From: JASLEW01 sp035544895
GTDB lineage: Bacteria > Acidobacteriota > Thermoanaerobaculia > Multivoradales > UBA5704
Reading direction: 5' to 3'
Assembly (NCBI GenBank): GCA_035544895.1
Contig: DASZZM010000068.1
Coordinates: 1-64,000, forward strand
Length of the DNA: 64,000 nucleotides
The position numbers were made by a program, and so were the translations under genes. Below, piece after piece: positions 1 to 8,505 of this stretch; position 1 is the first letter of the stretch, and each line of letters starts with the position of its first letter. The notes beneath the pieces are model-generated. The model searched no databases. It was not told the origin of the DNA and saw nothing but the letters and a program-made list of their open reading frames with translations.

Positions 1-48
1 CTGAGCGAGCTCTTGGACTCCACGCGGGACTACGTCGCTATCTGTCAT
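1..48 (-). CDS. 5' end of an unidentified gene, cut by the window edge
   Basis: An ATG at 48 on the minus strand opens a frame that reads MTDSDVVPRGVQELAQ and leaves the window. A good Shine-Dalgarno sequence (GGAGGGA) ends 4 bases before the ATG, and a TATAAT sits at 76-71. Sixteen residues are too few to name a family. It is divergent from the tRNA-Val/tRNA-Asp/rpmG unit. The call rests on the start signals only. Confidence 0.5.
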   Translation of the reverse strand, partial: MTDSDVVPRGVQELAQ

Positions 49-70
49 AGGTCCCTCCTCTCCTACGGCT

Positions 71-76
71 ATTATA
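71..76 (-). promoter_or_regulatory. -10 box for the leftmost minus-strand gene
   Basis: On the minus strand this reads TATAAT inside a small palindrome (CGGCTAT/ATAGCCG, 66-80). It is followed by a Shine-Dalgarno and an ATG at 48. No good -35 hexamer is visible at 16-18 bp spacing, so this is a partial promoter call. Confidence 0.4.
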
Positions 77-156
77 GCCGAAGGAAAGGAGATCACAGCC
101 CCTCGGGAAGCTCACCTCCTCACTTTCCTGTCGTGCACCCACGGCCGGGTCCTTGG

Positions 157-185
157 TTGACGCCGGGGGGTCGATTCAATAAGAT
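157..185 (+). promoter_or_regulatory. sigma-70-type promoter of the tRNA-Val/tRNA-Asp/rpmG unit
   Basis: TTGACG (157-162), a 17-bp spacer and TAAGAT (180-185) match a housekeeping promoter well. Transcription would start near 192, about 14 bases before mature tRNA-Val, as expected for a tRNA operon. Confidence 0.7.
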
Positions 186-205
186 TCGCTTCTTTGGCGG
201 CGGCA

Positions 206-280
206 GGGAGGTTAGCTCAGCGGAAGAGCACCTGCCTTACACGCAGGGGGTCGCGGGTTCGAATCCCCCACCTCCCACCA
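206..280 (+). tRNA. tRNA-Val (anticodon TAC)
   Basis: Cloverleaf of 75 nt with encoded CCA. The acceptor stem GGGAGGT pairs with ACCTCCC, the anticodon stem CCTGC/GCAGG encloses a loop with TAC, and the T-loop GTTCGAATC is present. It is first in a unit with tRNA-Asp. Confidence 0.97.
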
Positions 281-306
281 GCGTGGGAGCGCCGCCAGCA
301 GCTCGC

Positions 307-383
307 GGGGTCGTAGTTCAGCTGGTTAGAATGCCGGCCTGTCACGCCGGAGGTCGCGGGTTCGAGTCCCGTCGGCCCCGCCA
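307..383 (+). tRNA. tRNA-Asp (anticodon GTC)
   Basis: Cloverleaf of 77 nt with encoded CCA. The acceptor stem GGGGTCG pairs with CGGCCCC (one G-U), the anticodon stem GCCGG/CCGGC carries GTC, and the T-arm is canonical. It lies 26 nt after tRNA-Val and 75 nt before rpmG. Confidence 0.97.
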
Positions 384-411
384 ATTCTCGCCTGGAAGGA
401 AAGTCATACCC

Positions 412-433
412 GGCGCCGTCCACCGACGGCGCC
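412..433 (+). other. perfect hairpin between tRNA-Asp and rpmG
   Basis: A 9-bp perfect stem (GGCGCCGTC / GACGGCGCC) with loop CACC. There is no U-run, so it is not a classical terminator. It could mark RNA processing between the tRNA and the rpmG message or attenuate read-through. Confidence 0.5.
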
Positions 434-458
434 AAGTAAGAGGTGAGGGCAGCACATC

Positions 459-614
459 ATGCGCGACAAGATCAAGTTGGTCTCCACCGCCGGCACCGGC
501 TACTTCTACACCACCTCCAAGAACAAGAAGCTCTCGACCGAGAAGCTGCGGATGAAGAAGTACGATCCCAAGGTCCGCAAGCACGTCGAGTTCGTCGAAG
601 AAAAGCTCCGTTAG
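459..614 (+). CDS. rpmG: 50S ribosomal protein L33
   Basis: This 51-residue basic protein (starts MRDKIKLVSTAGTGYFYTT, ends FVEEKLR) is ribosomal protein L33 of the large subunit. It has no CxxC pairs, so it is the zinc-independent form. Family length is 49-55 residues. A Shine-Dalgarno-like GAGGTGAGG lies 10 nt upstream of the ATG. It follows tRNA-Asp and precedes sodA by 11 nt. In many bacteria rpmG sits with tRNA genes and secE-nusG; the latter are not seen here. Confidence 0.95.
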   Translation: MRDKIKLVSTAGTGYFYTTSKNKKLSTEKLRMKKYDPKVRKHVEFVEEKLR

Positions 615-625
615 GGAGGCCGCCC

Positions 626-1228
626 ATGCATGAAGTCCCCGCTTTGCCCTATGCCTTCGATGCTTTGGAGCCGCACATCGACGCCCGCACGATGGAGATC
701 CACCACGACAAGCACCACGCCGCCTACGTCACCAACTTGAACAAGGCGCTCGAGGGGCACACCCATCTTCAGCAGAAGTCGGTCGAGGCGCTGCTCCGCG
801 GCATCGACGAGGTGCCGGAATCGATCCGCACGGCGGTGCGCAACCACGGCGGCGGCCACGCCAACCACTCTCTTTTCTGGGAGATCATGGGACCCGGGGG
901 CGGCGGCACTCCGGCGGACGAGCTGGGGGTCGCCATCGATCGAGAGTTCGGCAGCTTCAACGGCTTCAAGGAGAAGCTGACCGCCGCGGCGACCGGGCAG
1001 TTCGGCTCGGGCTGGGGCTGGCTGGTGGTGAGCGGGGGCAGGTTGGAAGTCTTCTCCGCCCCCAACCAGGACAGCCCGCTCATGCAGGGCAAGACGCCGA
1101 TCTTGGGAGTGGACGTCTGGGAACACGCTTATTATCTGAAGTATCAGAACCGCCGTCCGGACTACCTGAGCGCCTGGTGGAACACAGTGCGCTGGCCGGC
1201 GGTCGCCGAGCGCTTCAAGAAAGCCTGA
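626..1228 (+). CDS. sodA: superoxide dismutase, Mn/Fe type
   Basis: A 200-residue cytosolic superoxide dismutase that dismutates superoxide to oxygen and peroxide. The N-terminal metal-ligand helix is visible (His26 in IHHDKHHAAYV), as are NHSLFW with the second His and the C-terminal DVWEHAYY signature with Asp and His ligands. The pattern QFGSGWGW plus NQDSPL favours manganese use, but metal choice cannot be settled by eye. The ATG at 626 is chosen because it gives the normal family N terminus (MHEVPALPYAFDALEP) and has GGAGG 6 nt upstream. The frame extends further upstream through rpmG, but that is out-of-frame read-through. The gene is probably cotranscribed with rpmG. Confidence 0.93.
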   Translation: MHEVPALPYAFDALEPHIDARTMEIHHDKHHAAYVTNLNKALEGHTHLQQKSVEALLRGIDEVPESIRTAVRNHGGGHANHSLFWEIMGPGGGGTPADELGVAIDREFGSFNGFKEKLTAAATGQFGSGWGWLVVSGGRLEVFSAPNQDSPLMQGKTPILGVDVWEHAYYLKYQNRRPDYLSAWWNTVRWPAVAERFKKA

Positions 1229-1599
1229 GCCGGCGCGCCGCCCGGGGCCGGGGACCCGGCGGCCGCTTCCCGCCTCGCCGAGTTCCATCGACGTGCTTCC
1301 ACTACGCCCGCCGGCGTCGCTGGCGGTCGATGCCTCGCGCGGCCTCCTGATTCGCCTTGCTTGCCGGATCGCCTATCTCGATCCCCTGCCTGACCTTCGG
1401 CCCGCATCTCTAAATTTTGGTTATAGAGAAGTTTGCACCTATCTGCTCATTAAATTGGCACCCTTGCGTCCATCTAAGGCGCCAAGCCAAGTTTTTTCCA
1501 AGTCTCCTGCTTATACAATGTTCATCAACGAGGGGCAGTCCCTAGCCAGATCTGATGACGAGAAGGCGCAGTCGAACTGCCCTCAGGAGAAACCAGGCC
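1229..1599. other. intergenic region, AT-richer island
   Basis: No gene is supported. The stretch 1410-1520 is clearly richer in A/T than its surroundings and ends with TATACAAT (1512-1519), a possible -10 for the ArsR-type gene. No convincing -35 is seen. Confidence 0.35.
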
Positions 1600-1926
1600 A
1601 TGGCAAGCATCGACCGTGTCACCCATGACTACCGGCGCGAGGAGAGGCACCTGACCAAGGTTTTCAAGGCGCTGTCCGACGGCACCCGCCAGGAGATCCT
1701 GCGGCTCCTGGAGGGCCAGCAGCGCACGGTCGGCGAGATCGTCGGCAACTTCAACCTCTCGCAGCCCACCATCTCGCGCCATCTCTCGGTCCTCAAGGAG
1801 GCGGAGCTGGTGCTCGACCAACGCCAGGGCCAGAACGTCATCTATCGCCTCAATGACTCGGCGCTCTCCACTTCTATGCAGGAGTTCTTTGGCCAGTTCC
1901 GCAGCTGCCAGGAAGTCATGCGCTAA
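1600..1926 (+). CDS. ArsR/SmtB-type winged-helix transcription regulator
   Basis: A 108-residue DNA-binding repressor of the ArsR type. The winged helix is obvious: KALSDGTRQEILRLLEG, then the recognition helix in NLSQPTISRHLSVLKEAEL, then the wing (LDQRQGQNVIYRLN). No CxC metal site lies in the helix before the recognition helix, and the only Cys is near the C terminus, so a metal-sensing role is not supported. The ATG at 1600 is preceded by CAGGAGA at 1584-1590. It stands alone between sodA and tRNA-Met, so its target is unknown. Confidence 0.88.
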   Translation: MASIDRVTHDYRREERHLTKVFKALSDGTRQEILRLLEGQQRTVGEIVGNFNLSQPTISRHLSVLKEAELVLDQRQGQNVIYRLNDSALSTSMQEFFGQFRSCQEVMR

Positions 1927-1982
1927 GACAGATTCCAAGACCTCCGCCCCGAGGGATAAAACGGGACACCAGCCAGCCGGGT

Positions 1983-1988
1983 TATAAT
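1983..1988 (+). promoter_or_regulatory. -10 box of tRNA-Met (and tilS)
   Basis: A perfect TATAAT 32 nt before the mature 5' end of the tRNA. A standard -35 is not visible at 16-18 bp. The start of transcription is expected near 1995. Confidence 0.5.
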
Positions 1989-2020
1989 CTCGACCGCGAC
2001 CGGAGGCGGCGGTCGCCCGA

Positions 2021-2097
2021 GGCGGTGTAGCTCAGCTGGTTAGAGCAAGCGGCTCATATCCGCTGTGTCAGGGGTTCAAGTCCCTTCACCGCCACCA
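2021..2097 (+). tRNA. tRNA with CAT anticodon, most likely elongator tRNA-Met
   Basis: A 77-nt cloverleaf with encoded CCA. The acceptor stem is GGCGGTG/CACCGCC and the anticodon stem AGCGG/CCGCT holds the loop CTCATAT. CAT can mean Met or the lysidine-modified Ile2. The GGCGG acceptor start resembles elongator Met tRNAs, so Met is preferred. The adjacent gene is tilS, which modifies tRNA-Ile(CAT), so the alternative deserves a check. Confidence 0.9.
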
Positions 2098-2109
2098 TCC
2101 GAAACCATC

Positions 2110-3516
2110 ATGGATCTCCTGCAGGTGCTGGAGGATTTCTTCCAGCGCGAAGCTCCGCTCGACCCGGGCGACGGCATTGTCGTGGCCTTCTCCGGCGGAC
2201 CCGATTCGAGCGCGCTGCTGTGGGGCCTGTCTCGACTGGCATCCGGGCGCCAGGCCGCGATCGTCGCCGCCCACCTCGACCATGGCCTCGACGGAGGGTC
2301 GGCCGCGCGCGCTGCCGAGGCGGCCCGCCTTGCCGAGCGCCTGGCCGTGCCACTGATCGCCGAGCGCCGCGAGGTGCCGCGGCTCCGCCGCTCCGGCGAG
2401 AGCCGCGAGGCGGCGGCGCGACGGCTGCGCTACGACTTCCTCGAGCGGGTACGCCGGCAGGTTGGCGCCCGCTACGTGGCGACGGCCCATCACCGGGACG
2501 ATCAAGCCGAGACCGTCCTTCTGCGTCTCCTTTTCGGCAGCGGCATCGCCGGACTCTCGGCCATCCAGCCTCGGCAGGGAGCCGTGGTCCGGCCGTTGCT
2601 CGAGCTGCCGCGCGCCGCCCTGGCCCACGTGGCCGCGGCCGCCCTGGCACCGCTCAAGGCCGCGCTCGACCCGACCAACGCCGACCTCCGCTCGCCGCGC
2701 AACCGCATCCGCCACCTGCTGCTCCCCGCCCTTGGCGCCGCGGACCCCGACGTGGTGTCGCGCCTGGCCGCCCTCGCCGCCGCCGCCCGCCGCGCTGCCG
2801 TCTCGCTCGACCGCCGCGTCCTTGGCGCAGCCTGCGCCAGGGGCAGCGCTGCAGACGCGGCGATCGACCGCGGGCGCTTCGCGCGCCTCCCGGGGCCGCT
2901 CGCGCCGTTCGCTCTCGCCGCTCTCCACCGCCGAGCCGGCGCACCCCACCCGCCCGGGCGTACCGCCCAGGCGGAGCTGCTACGCCAGCTCGACCACGGC
3001 GGACACGTCGGCTGCGACTGCGGCGGCGGCTGGCGCTGGCAGGTCGAAGGAAACCTCCTGACCTTGCGCCAGATCCCGCGGGAGGAAACGGCTCTACGAC
3101 GCCCCGCCATCCGTCGATCCTCTTCCCCTTTCACTTATACTCTTGAGATTCCGGGGGAGCTGGAGGTCCCGGAGCTGGCGATCCGGATCAGGCTAAGCCG
3201 CCGCCCGGTGGCACCGTGGATGCTGCGGGGGGCTGCCCGGGCCGCCGTCCTCGCGCTGCCGTTGCGCGACGGCGACCGTGTCACGGTCCGCAATCGCCGC
3301 CCTGGCGATCGCCTTCGCCCCTTGGGGTCGGCCGGCAGCCGGCTTCTCAAGGAGATCCTGATCGACCGTCATGTGCCGAGGGAGCAGCGCGAGCGCCTGC
3401 CACTGCTCTGCGTCGGCGAGCACATCGCCTGGGTTCCCGGCGTCACGATCGACCACCGCTTTCGCATCGCCGGTCAGACGGTCGCCTGGGTCGCCGAAGT
3501 CGTGCCTGCCGGCTGA
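2110..3516 (+). CDS. tilS: tRNA(Ile)-lysidine synthetase
   Basis: A 468-residue enzyme that converts C34 of tRNA-Ile(CAU) to lysidine, so that AUA is read as Ile. The N-terminal PP-loop SGGPDS is at residues 28-33, the HHRDDQAETVLLRL signature follows, then the substrate-binding region. A C-terminal TilS domain contains RPGDRLRPLG and LKEILIDRHVPREQR. The start is ATG 2110, only 12 nt after the 3' end of the tRNA, with no Shine-Dalgarno. Cleavage at the tRNA 3' end would leave a nearly leaderless message. It heads the run towards ftsH. Confidence 0.95.
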   Translation: MDLLQVLEDFFQREAPLDPGDGIVVAFSGGPDSSALLWGLSRLASGRQAAIVAAHLDHGLDGGSAARAAEAARLAERLAVPLIAERREVPRLRRSGESREAAARRLRYDFLERVRRQVGARYVATAHHRDDQAETVLLRLLFGSGIAGLSAIQPRQGAVVRPLLELPRAALAHVAAAALAPLKAALDPTNADLRSPRNRIRHLLLPALGAADPDVVSRLAALAAAARRAAVSLDRRVLGAACARGSAADAAIDRGRFARLPGPLAPFALAALHRRAGAPHPPGRTAQAELLRQLDHGGHVGCDCGGGWRWQVEGNLLTLRQIPREETALRRPAIRRSSSPFTYTLEIPGELEVPELAIRIRLSRRPVAPWMLRGAARAAVLALPLRDGDRVTVRNRRPGDRLRPLGSAGSRLLKEILIDRHVPREQRERLPLLCVGEHIAWVPGVTIDHRFRIAGQTVAWVAEVVPAG

Positions 3517-3563
3517 AAACCCGGTCCGGCGCATGCCGAGCGCCGCGGATCGCTGGATCGGAT

Positions 3564-3585
3564 ATCGGGACGGGGGCGTCCCGAT
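3564..3585. other. perfect hairpin between tilS and ftsH
   Basis: ATCGGGACG / CGTCCCGAT with a GGGG loop: a 9-bp perfect stem. There is no T-run on either side. Part of the flank (ATCGG, GGGAC) resembles fragments of the R2 repeat family, but the match is weak. Confidence 0.4.
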
Positions 3586-3708
3586 CCTTAGGCCTGGGAA
3601 TCGACCTCCCGCGAGAGTGGTTGTCACTGGGAGGGGATATTGCAGTCCCTCGGTCCCTGATAGGCTGATGGGGGACGCGCAGGCGCGTTCCCATGAGGTA
3701 GCCGAGCA

Positions 3709-5835
<2,127 letters not shown>

Positions 5836-5837
5836 CC

Positions 5838-7022
5838 GTGCAACGCGGCTCGGGCATGGAGACCGCCGCGCGCTTGCCCACCCCCCCGCCTTCGCCGACT
5901 CCCGCGTCGCGAGGCGTCGCAAATGGGCCTGTTTCCCAAGAGTTCGCGGCAGCGAACTCGCCCGAATCGATGGCGCGAGGGTCGGCCACGACCGAGGCGT
6001 ACTCGCGAGTACGTCGAGGGAGTCCAGTCCGACCTGATGCGCCGGGTCCCTGCCCGGCGCAGGGCGCAACGCAGGAGACAGGCACATTTCCGACGCCGCA
6101 GCCGCCTGCCGGGGGCTGGACCCTAAGCCTGCCCCGGGGCCGCTCCCTCGAGCTCGGCGGCCGGCCGAAGGTCATGGGCGTCCTCAACCTCACTCCCGAC
6201 TCCTTCAGCGACGGCGGCTCGTGGGCCGAGCCTTCCCGCGCCGTCGAGGGCGGCCTTGCCATGCTCGAGCAGGGGGCTGACATCCTCGATCTCGGCGCCG
6301 AATCCACCCGCCCCGGCGGCGGCGTCTACGGCGCGGGAGCGCGGACGGTGCCCGCGGACGAGGAGCTGTCGCGGCTGATGCCGGTGCTCGAGCCGCTACG
6401 CCGCGCCACCGTGGCGCCGATCTCGGTCGATACCCGCAAGGGCGAGGTCGCCCTGCAGGCGCTCGCCGCCGGCGCCGACCTGATCAACGACGTCAGCGCC
6501 CTGGCCGACCCGGCGCTCGGCCGCGCCGCCGCCGCCGCCGGAGCGGCGCTGGTGCTGATGCACAGCCGCGGCGAGCTGGCGACGATGCAGCGGGGCATCT
6601 CGTTCGGCGACCTCCTGGGCGAGGTGAGGTCCGAGCTGGCGCTCGCCGTGGCCCGCGCCGAGGCGGCCGGCGTCGACGCCGGGCAGCTGATCCTCGACCC
6701 GGGCATCGGCTTCGGCAAGACCGCCGAGCAGAACCTGGAGTTGCTCCGGCGGCTCGGAGAGCTGCGCGTGCTGGGCCGGCCGCTGCTGCTGGGCGCCAGC
6801 CGCAAGAGCTTTCTCGCCCGCGCACTGGAGATGGAGCTGGCGGGCCGCCCAGGGGAGGAGGCGGCGCAGGCGGCCAACAGGGATCCCGCGCGGCGCCTGC
6901 CCGCAAGCCTGGCTGCCGCGGCCTGGGCTGCCGCTGCGGCCGCCATCATCCGGGTCCACGACGTCGCCGAGACGGTGCAGTTCCTCGCCGTCTGGCATGC
7001 GATTGAGGAGGCGCGAGGTTGA
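5838..7022 (+). CDS. folP: dihydropteroate synthase with an unusual N-terminal extension
   Basis: This enzyme joins para-aminobenzoate to 6-hydroxymethyl-dihydropterin pyrophosphate in folate synthesis. The catalytic core runs from GRPKVMGVLNLTPDSFSDGG in outline (from about 6165) to the end: LGAESTRPGG, ISVDTRK, DLINDVSA, LMHSRG, ILDPGIGFGKT and LLGASRKSF are all present. About 95-110 residues precede the core and are Pro/Ala/Arg-rich with no known domain. They are encoded by DNA full of small palindromes, including an R2 hairpin. The GTG at 5838 is the first start in the open frame; no ATG/GTG/TTG with a Shine-Dalgarno was found close to the core. The true start is therefore uncertain. Its stop overlaps the TTG of cdaA. 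Confidence 0.88.
   Translation: MQRGSGMETAARLPTPPPSPTPASRGVANGPVSQEFAAANSPESMARGSATTEAYSRVRRGSPVRPDAPGPCPAQGATQETGTFPTPQPPAGGWTLSLPRGRSLELGGRPKVMGVLNLTPDSFSDGGSWAEPSRAVEGGLAMLEQGADILDLGAESTRPGGGVYGAGARTVPADEELSRLMPVLEPLRRATVAPISVDTRKGEVALQALAAGADLINDVSALADPALGRAAAAAGAALVLMHSRGELATMQRGISFGDLLGEVRSELALAVARAEAAGVDAGQLILDPGIGFGKTAEQNLELLRRLGELRVLGRPLLLGASRKSFLARALEMELAGRPGEEAAQAANRDPARRLPASLAAAAWAAAAAAIIRVHDVAETVQFLAVWHAIEEARG
6039..6064 (+). repeat. R2-type hairpin inside the folP 5' extension
   Basis: GCGCCGGG TCCCTG CCCGGCGC forms a perfect 8-bp stem with a 6-nt loop. It is the same core as in the R2 units at 38995-39027 and, on the opposite strand, in glmM. Other palindromes lie nearby: GAGTTCGC/GCGAACTC at about 5940-5959 and TACTCGCGAGTA at about 6000. 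Confidence 0.6.
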
Positions 7023-7804
7023 ACCTGCCGCGCTTCGTCGAGCTGCTGACCTGGCGCGATGCCATCGACATCCTCGCCGTCGCCGTGGTGGTGTACAACC
7101 TGCTGCTGCTGATCCGCGGCACGCGGGCCGTACAGATGCTGCTCGGCATCGTCTTCGTCGGCATCGTCTACTACATAGCGCGCCTGGCCGAGCTCGCCAC
7201 CTTGCAGAGCATCCTGGAGAGCTTGCTCATCGTCTTGCCTTTCGCCGTCATCGTCCTCTTCCAGCAGGAGATGCGCCGCGCCCTGGCCAACTTCGGCAGA
7301 AACCCGCTGTGGGGGCTCGCCAAGCAGCAGAAGGTGGTGTCCGGCTTCGGCGACATCGTCCTTGCCGCCACCACTCTTTCCTCTCGCCGCATCGGCGGGC
7401 TGATCGTGATCGAGAGGTTGCAGGGCTTGCGCACCTATATCGAGAACGGCATCGCCATCGACGCAATCCTCTCCTACGACCTGTTGATCAATATCTTTAC
7501 CCCGGATACCCCGCTCCATGACGGCGCGGTAATCGTGCAGGACGACCGCATCGCCGCTGCCGCCTGCTTCCTGCCGCTCACCCCCAACCCGAGCCTCGCC
7601 AAGGAGCTCGGCACCCGTCACCGTGCCGCGCTCGGCATCAGCGAGGAGACCGACGCGGTGGCGGTGATCATCTCGGAGGAGACGGGGGTGATCTCGCTGG
7701 CGTACGATGGCCGCATGGTGAGCGATCTCGACAGCAAGAGCCTGCGCAACGCGCTGTACAAGTACCTGATCACCGACCTCTATCCGCAAGGGGTCAGCGC
7801 GTGA
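7019..7804 (+). CDS. cdaA: membrane diadenylate cyclase (c-di-AMP synthase)
   Basis: A 261-residue CdaA-type enzyme condensing two ATP to c-di-AMP. Three hydrophobic helices occupy roughly residues 15-80 (AVAVVVYNLLLLI, LLGIVFVGIVYYIA, LLIVLPFAVIVLF). The DAC domain follows with the catalytic DGA motif (D168) and RHRAALG (from residue 200), then SEETDAVAVIISEETG. The start is TTG 7019, which overlaps the folP stop by four bases (TTGA). The next gene, encoding its CdaR regulator, also overlaps by four bases, so the three are translationally coupled. Confidence 0.95.
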   Translation: MNLPRFVELLTWRDAIDILAVAVVVYNLLLLIRGTRAVQMLLGIVFVGIVYYIARLAELATLQSILESLLIVLPFAVIVLFQQEMRRALANFGRNPLWGLAKQQKVVSGFGDIVLAATTLSSRRIGGLIVIERLQGLRTYIENGIAIDAILSYDLLINIFTPDTPLHDGAVIVQDDRIAAAACFLPLTPNPSLAKELGTRHRAALGISEETDAVAVIISEETGVISLAYDGRMVSDLDSKSLRNALYKYLITDLYPQGVSA

Positions 7805-8505
7805 GCGACGGCGCCCGGCTCTGGGGGCTGCGCTTGCTGGCCCTGGGAATCGCCATCGGCCTGTGGTTCAGCATCTCGTTCGAGGCGCGCGAGGCGCCCT
7901 CCGAGCGCCTGGTCGAAGCCAGCGTCAGCTACAACCGCCCGCGCGGCTTCGTGGTCCTCGACCCGGTGGGGAGCGTCAACATCCGCCTGCGCGGCAGCAG
8001 TAAGGCGGTCCGGCGGCTCAACCCCTACGAGGTCTCCATCCAGGTCAACCTGACGCGGGCCCAGGAGGGGACCTTCACCATCCCTCTCGGCACCGAGAAC
8101 ATCCTCCTGCCGGAGAATCTGGAGGTAGTCACCATCGAGCCGCCTTCGATCCAGGTGGAGCTCGAGCGCGAGGTCACCCAGCGGCTGCCGGTGGTGCCCA
8201 AGCTGGTGGGCGAGCCCGCGGCCGGCGCGACCCTGGAGGAGCCCGAGATCCTTCCCAACCAGGTGCTGGTGACCGGTCCGGCCTCCCGCCTGCGCAAGCT
8301 CAGCGGCTTGAGCACCCGTGAGATCAGCCTGGACGGGCACGCCTTCCCCTTCGAGGAGACGGTGCCGGTCACGAGTCCCGATCCGCTCATCCAGGTCGTG
8401 CAGCCGTTCAAGGTCACGGTGCGCGTGATCTTGCAGCCGCCCAGGATCGAGGCCCCTGCCGCCAGCACGAAAAAGAAGGGAAAAAAGACTGCGCCAGGGC
8501 GATAG
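7801..8505 (+). CDS. cdaR: YbbR/CdaR-domain regulator of CdaA
   Basis: A 234-residue protein with one N-terminal hydrophobic anchor (GLRLLALGIAIGLWFSI) followed by YbbR repeats (VVLDPVGSVNIRLRGSS, VTGPASRLRKL). The C terminus is Lys-rich. In Firmicutes the equivalent protein binds and modulates CdaA; the same role here follows from family and gene order. It starts with GTG 7801 within the cdaA stop. Its last codons contain the only plausible start region of glmM. Confidence 0.87.
   Translation: MSDGARLWGLRLLALGIAIGLWFSISFEAREAPSERLVEASVSYNRPRGFVVLDPVGSVNIRLRGSSKAVRRLNPYEVSIQVNLTRAQEGTFTIPLGTENILLPENLEVVTIEPPSIQVELEREVTQRLPVVPKLVGEPAAGATLEEPEILPNQVLVTGPASRLRKLSGLSTREISLDGHAFPFEETVPVTSPDPLIQVVQPFKVTVRVILQPPRIEAPAASTKKKGKKTAPGR

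Noticed and set aside
13..555. Long open frame over tRNA-Val, tRNA-Asp and rpmG
   Set aside because: It overlaps two clear tRNA genes and a ribosomal-protein gene in another frame; it is a high-GC shadow.
1440..1480. Sigma-54 promoter TTGGCACCCTTGCG
   Set aside because: The spacing between GG and GC is three bases too short for a -24/-12 promoter.
1600..1926. Arsenic- or metal-sensing ArsR
   Set aside because: No CxC or other metal-ligand cluster in the DNA-binding domain, and no arsenic genes nearby.
2086..3146. Several long open frames across tilS on both strands
   Set aside because: Arg/Pro/Ala-rich translations, typical of antisense or shifted frames of a high-GC gene; only the TilS frame has family motifs.
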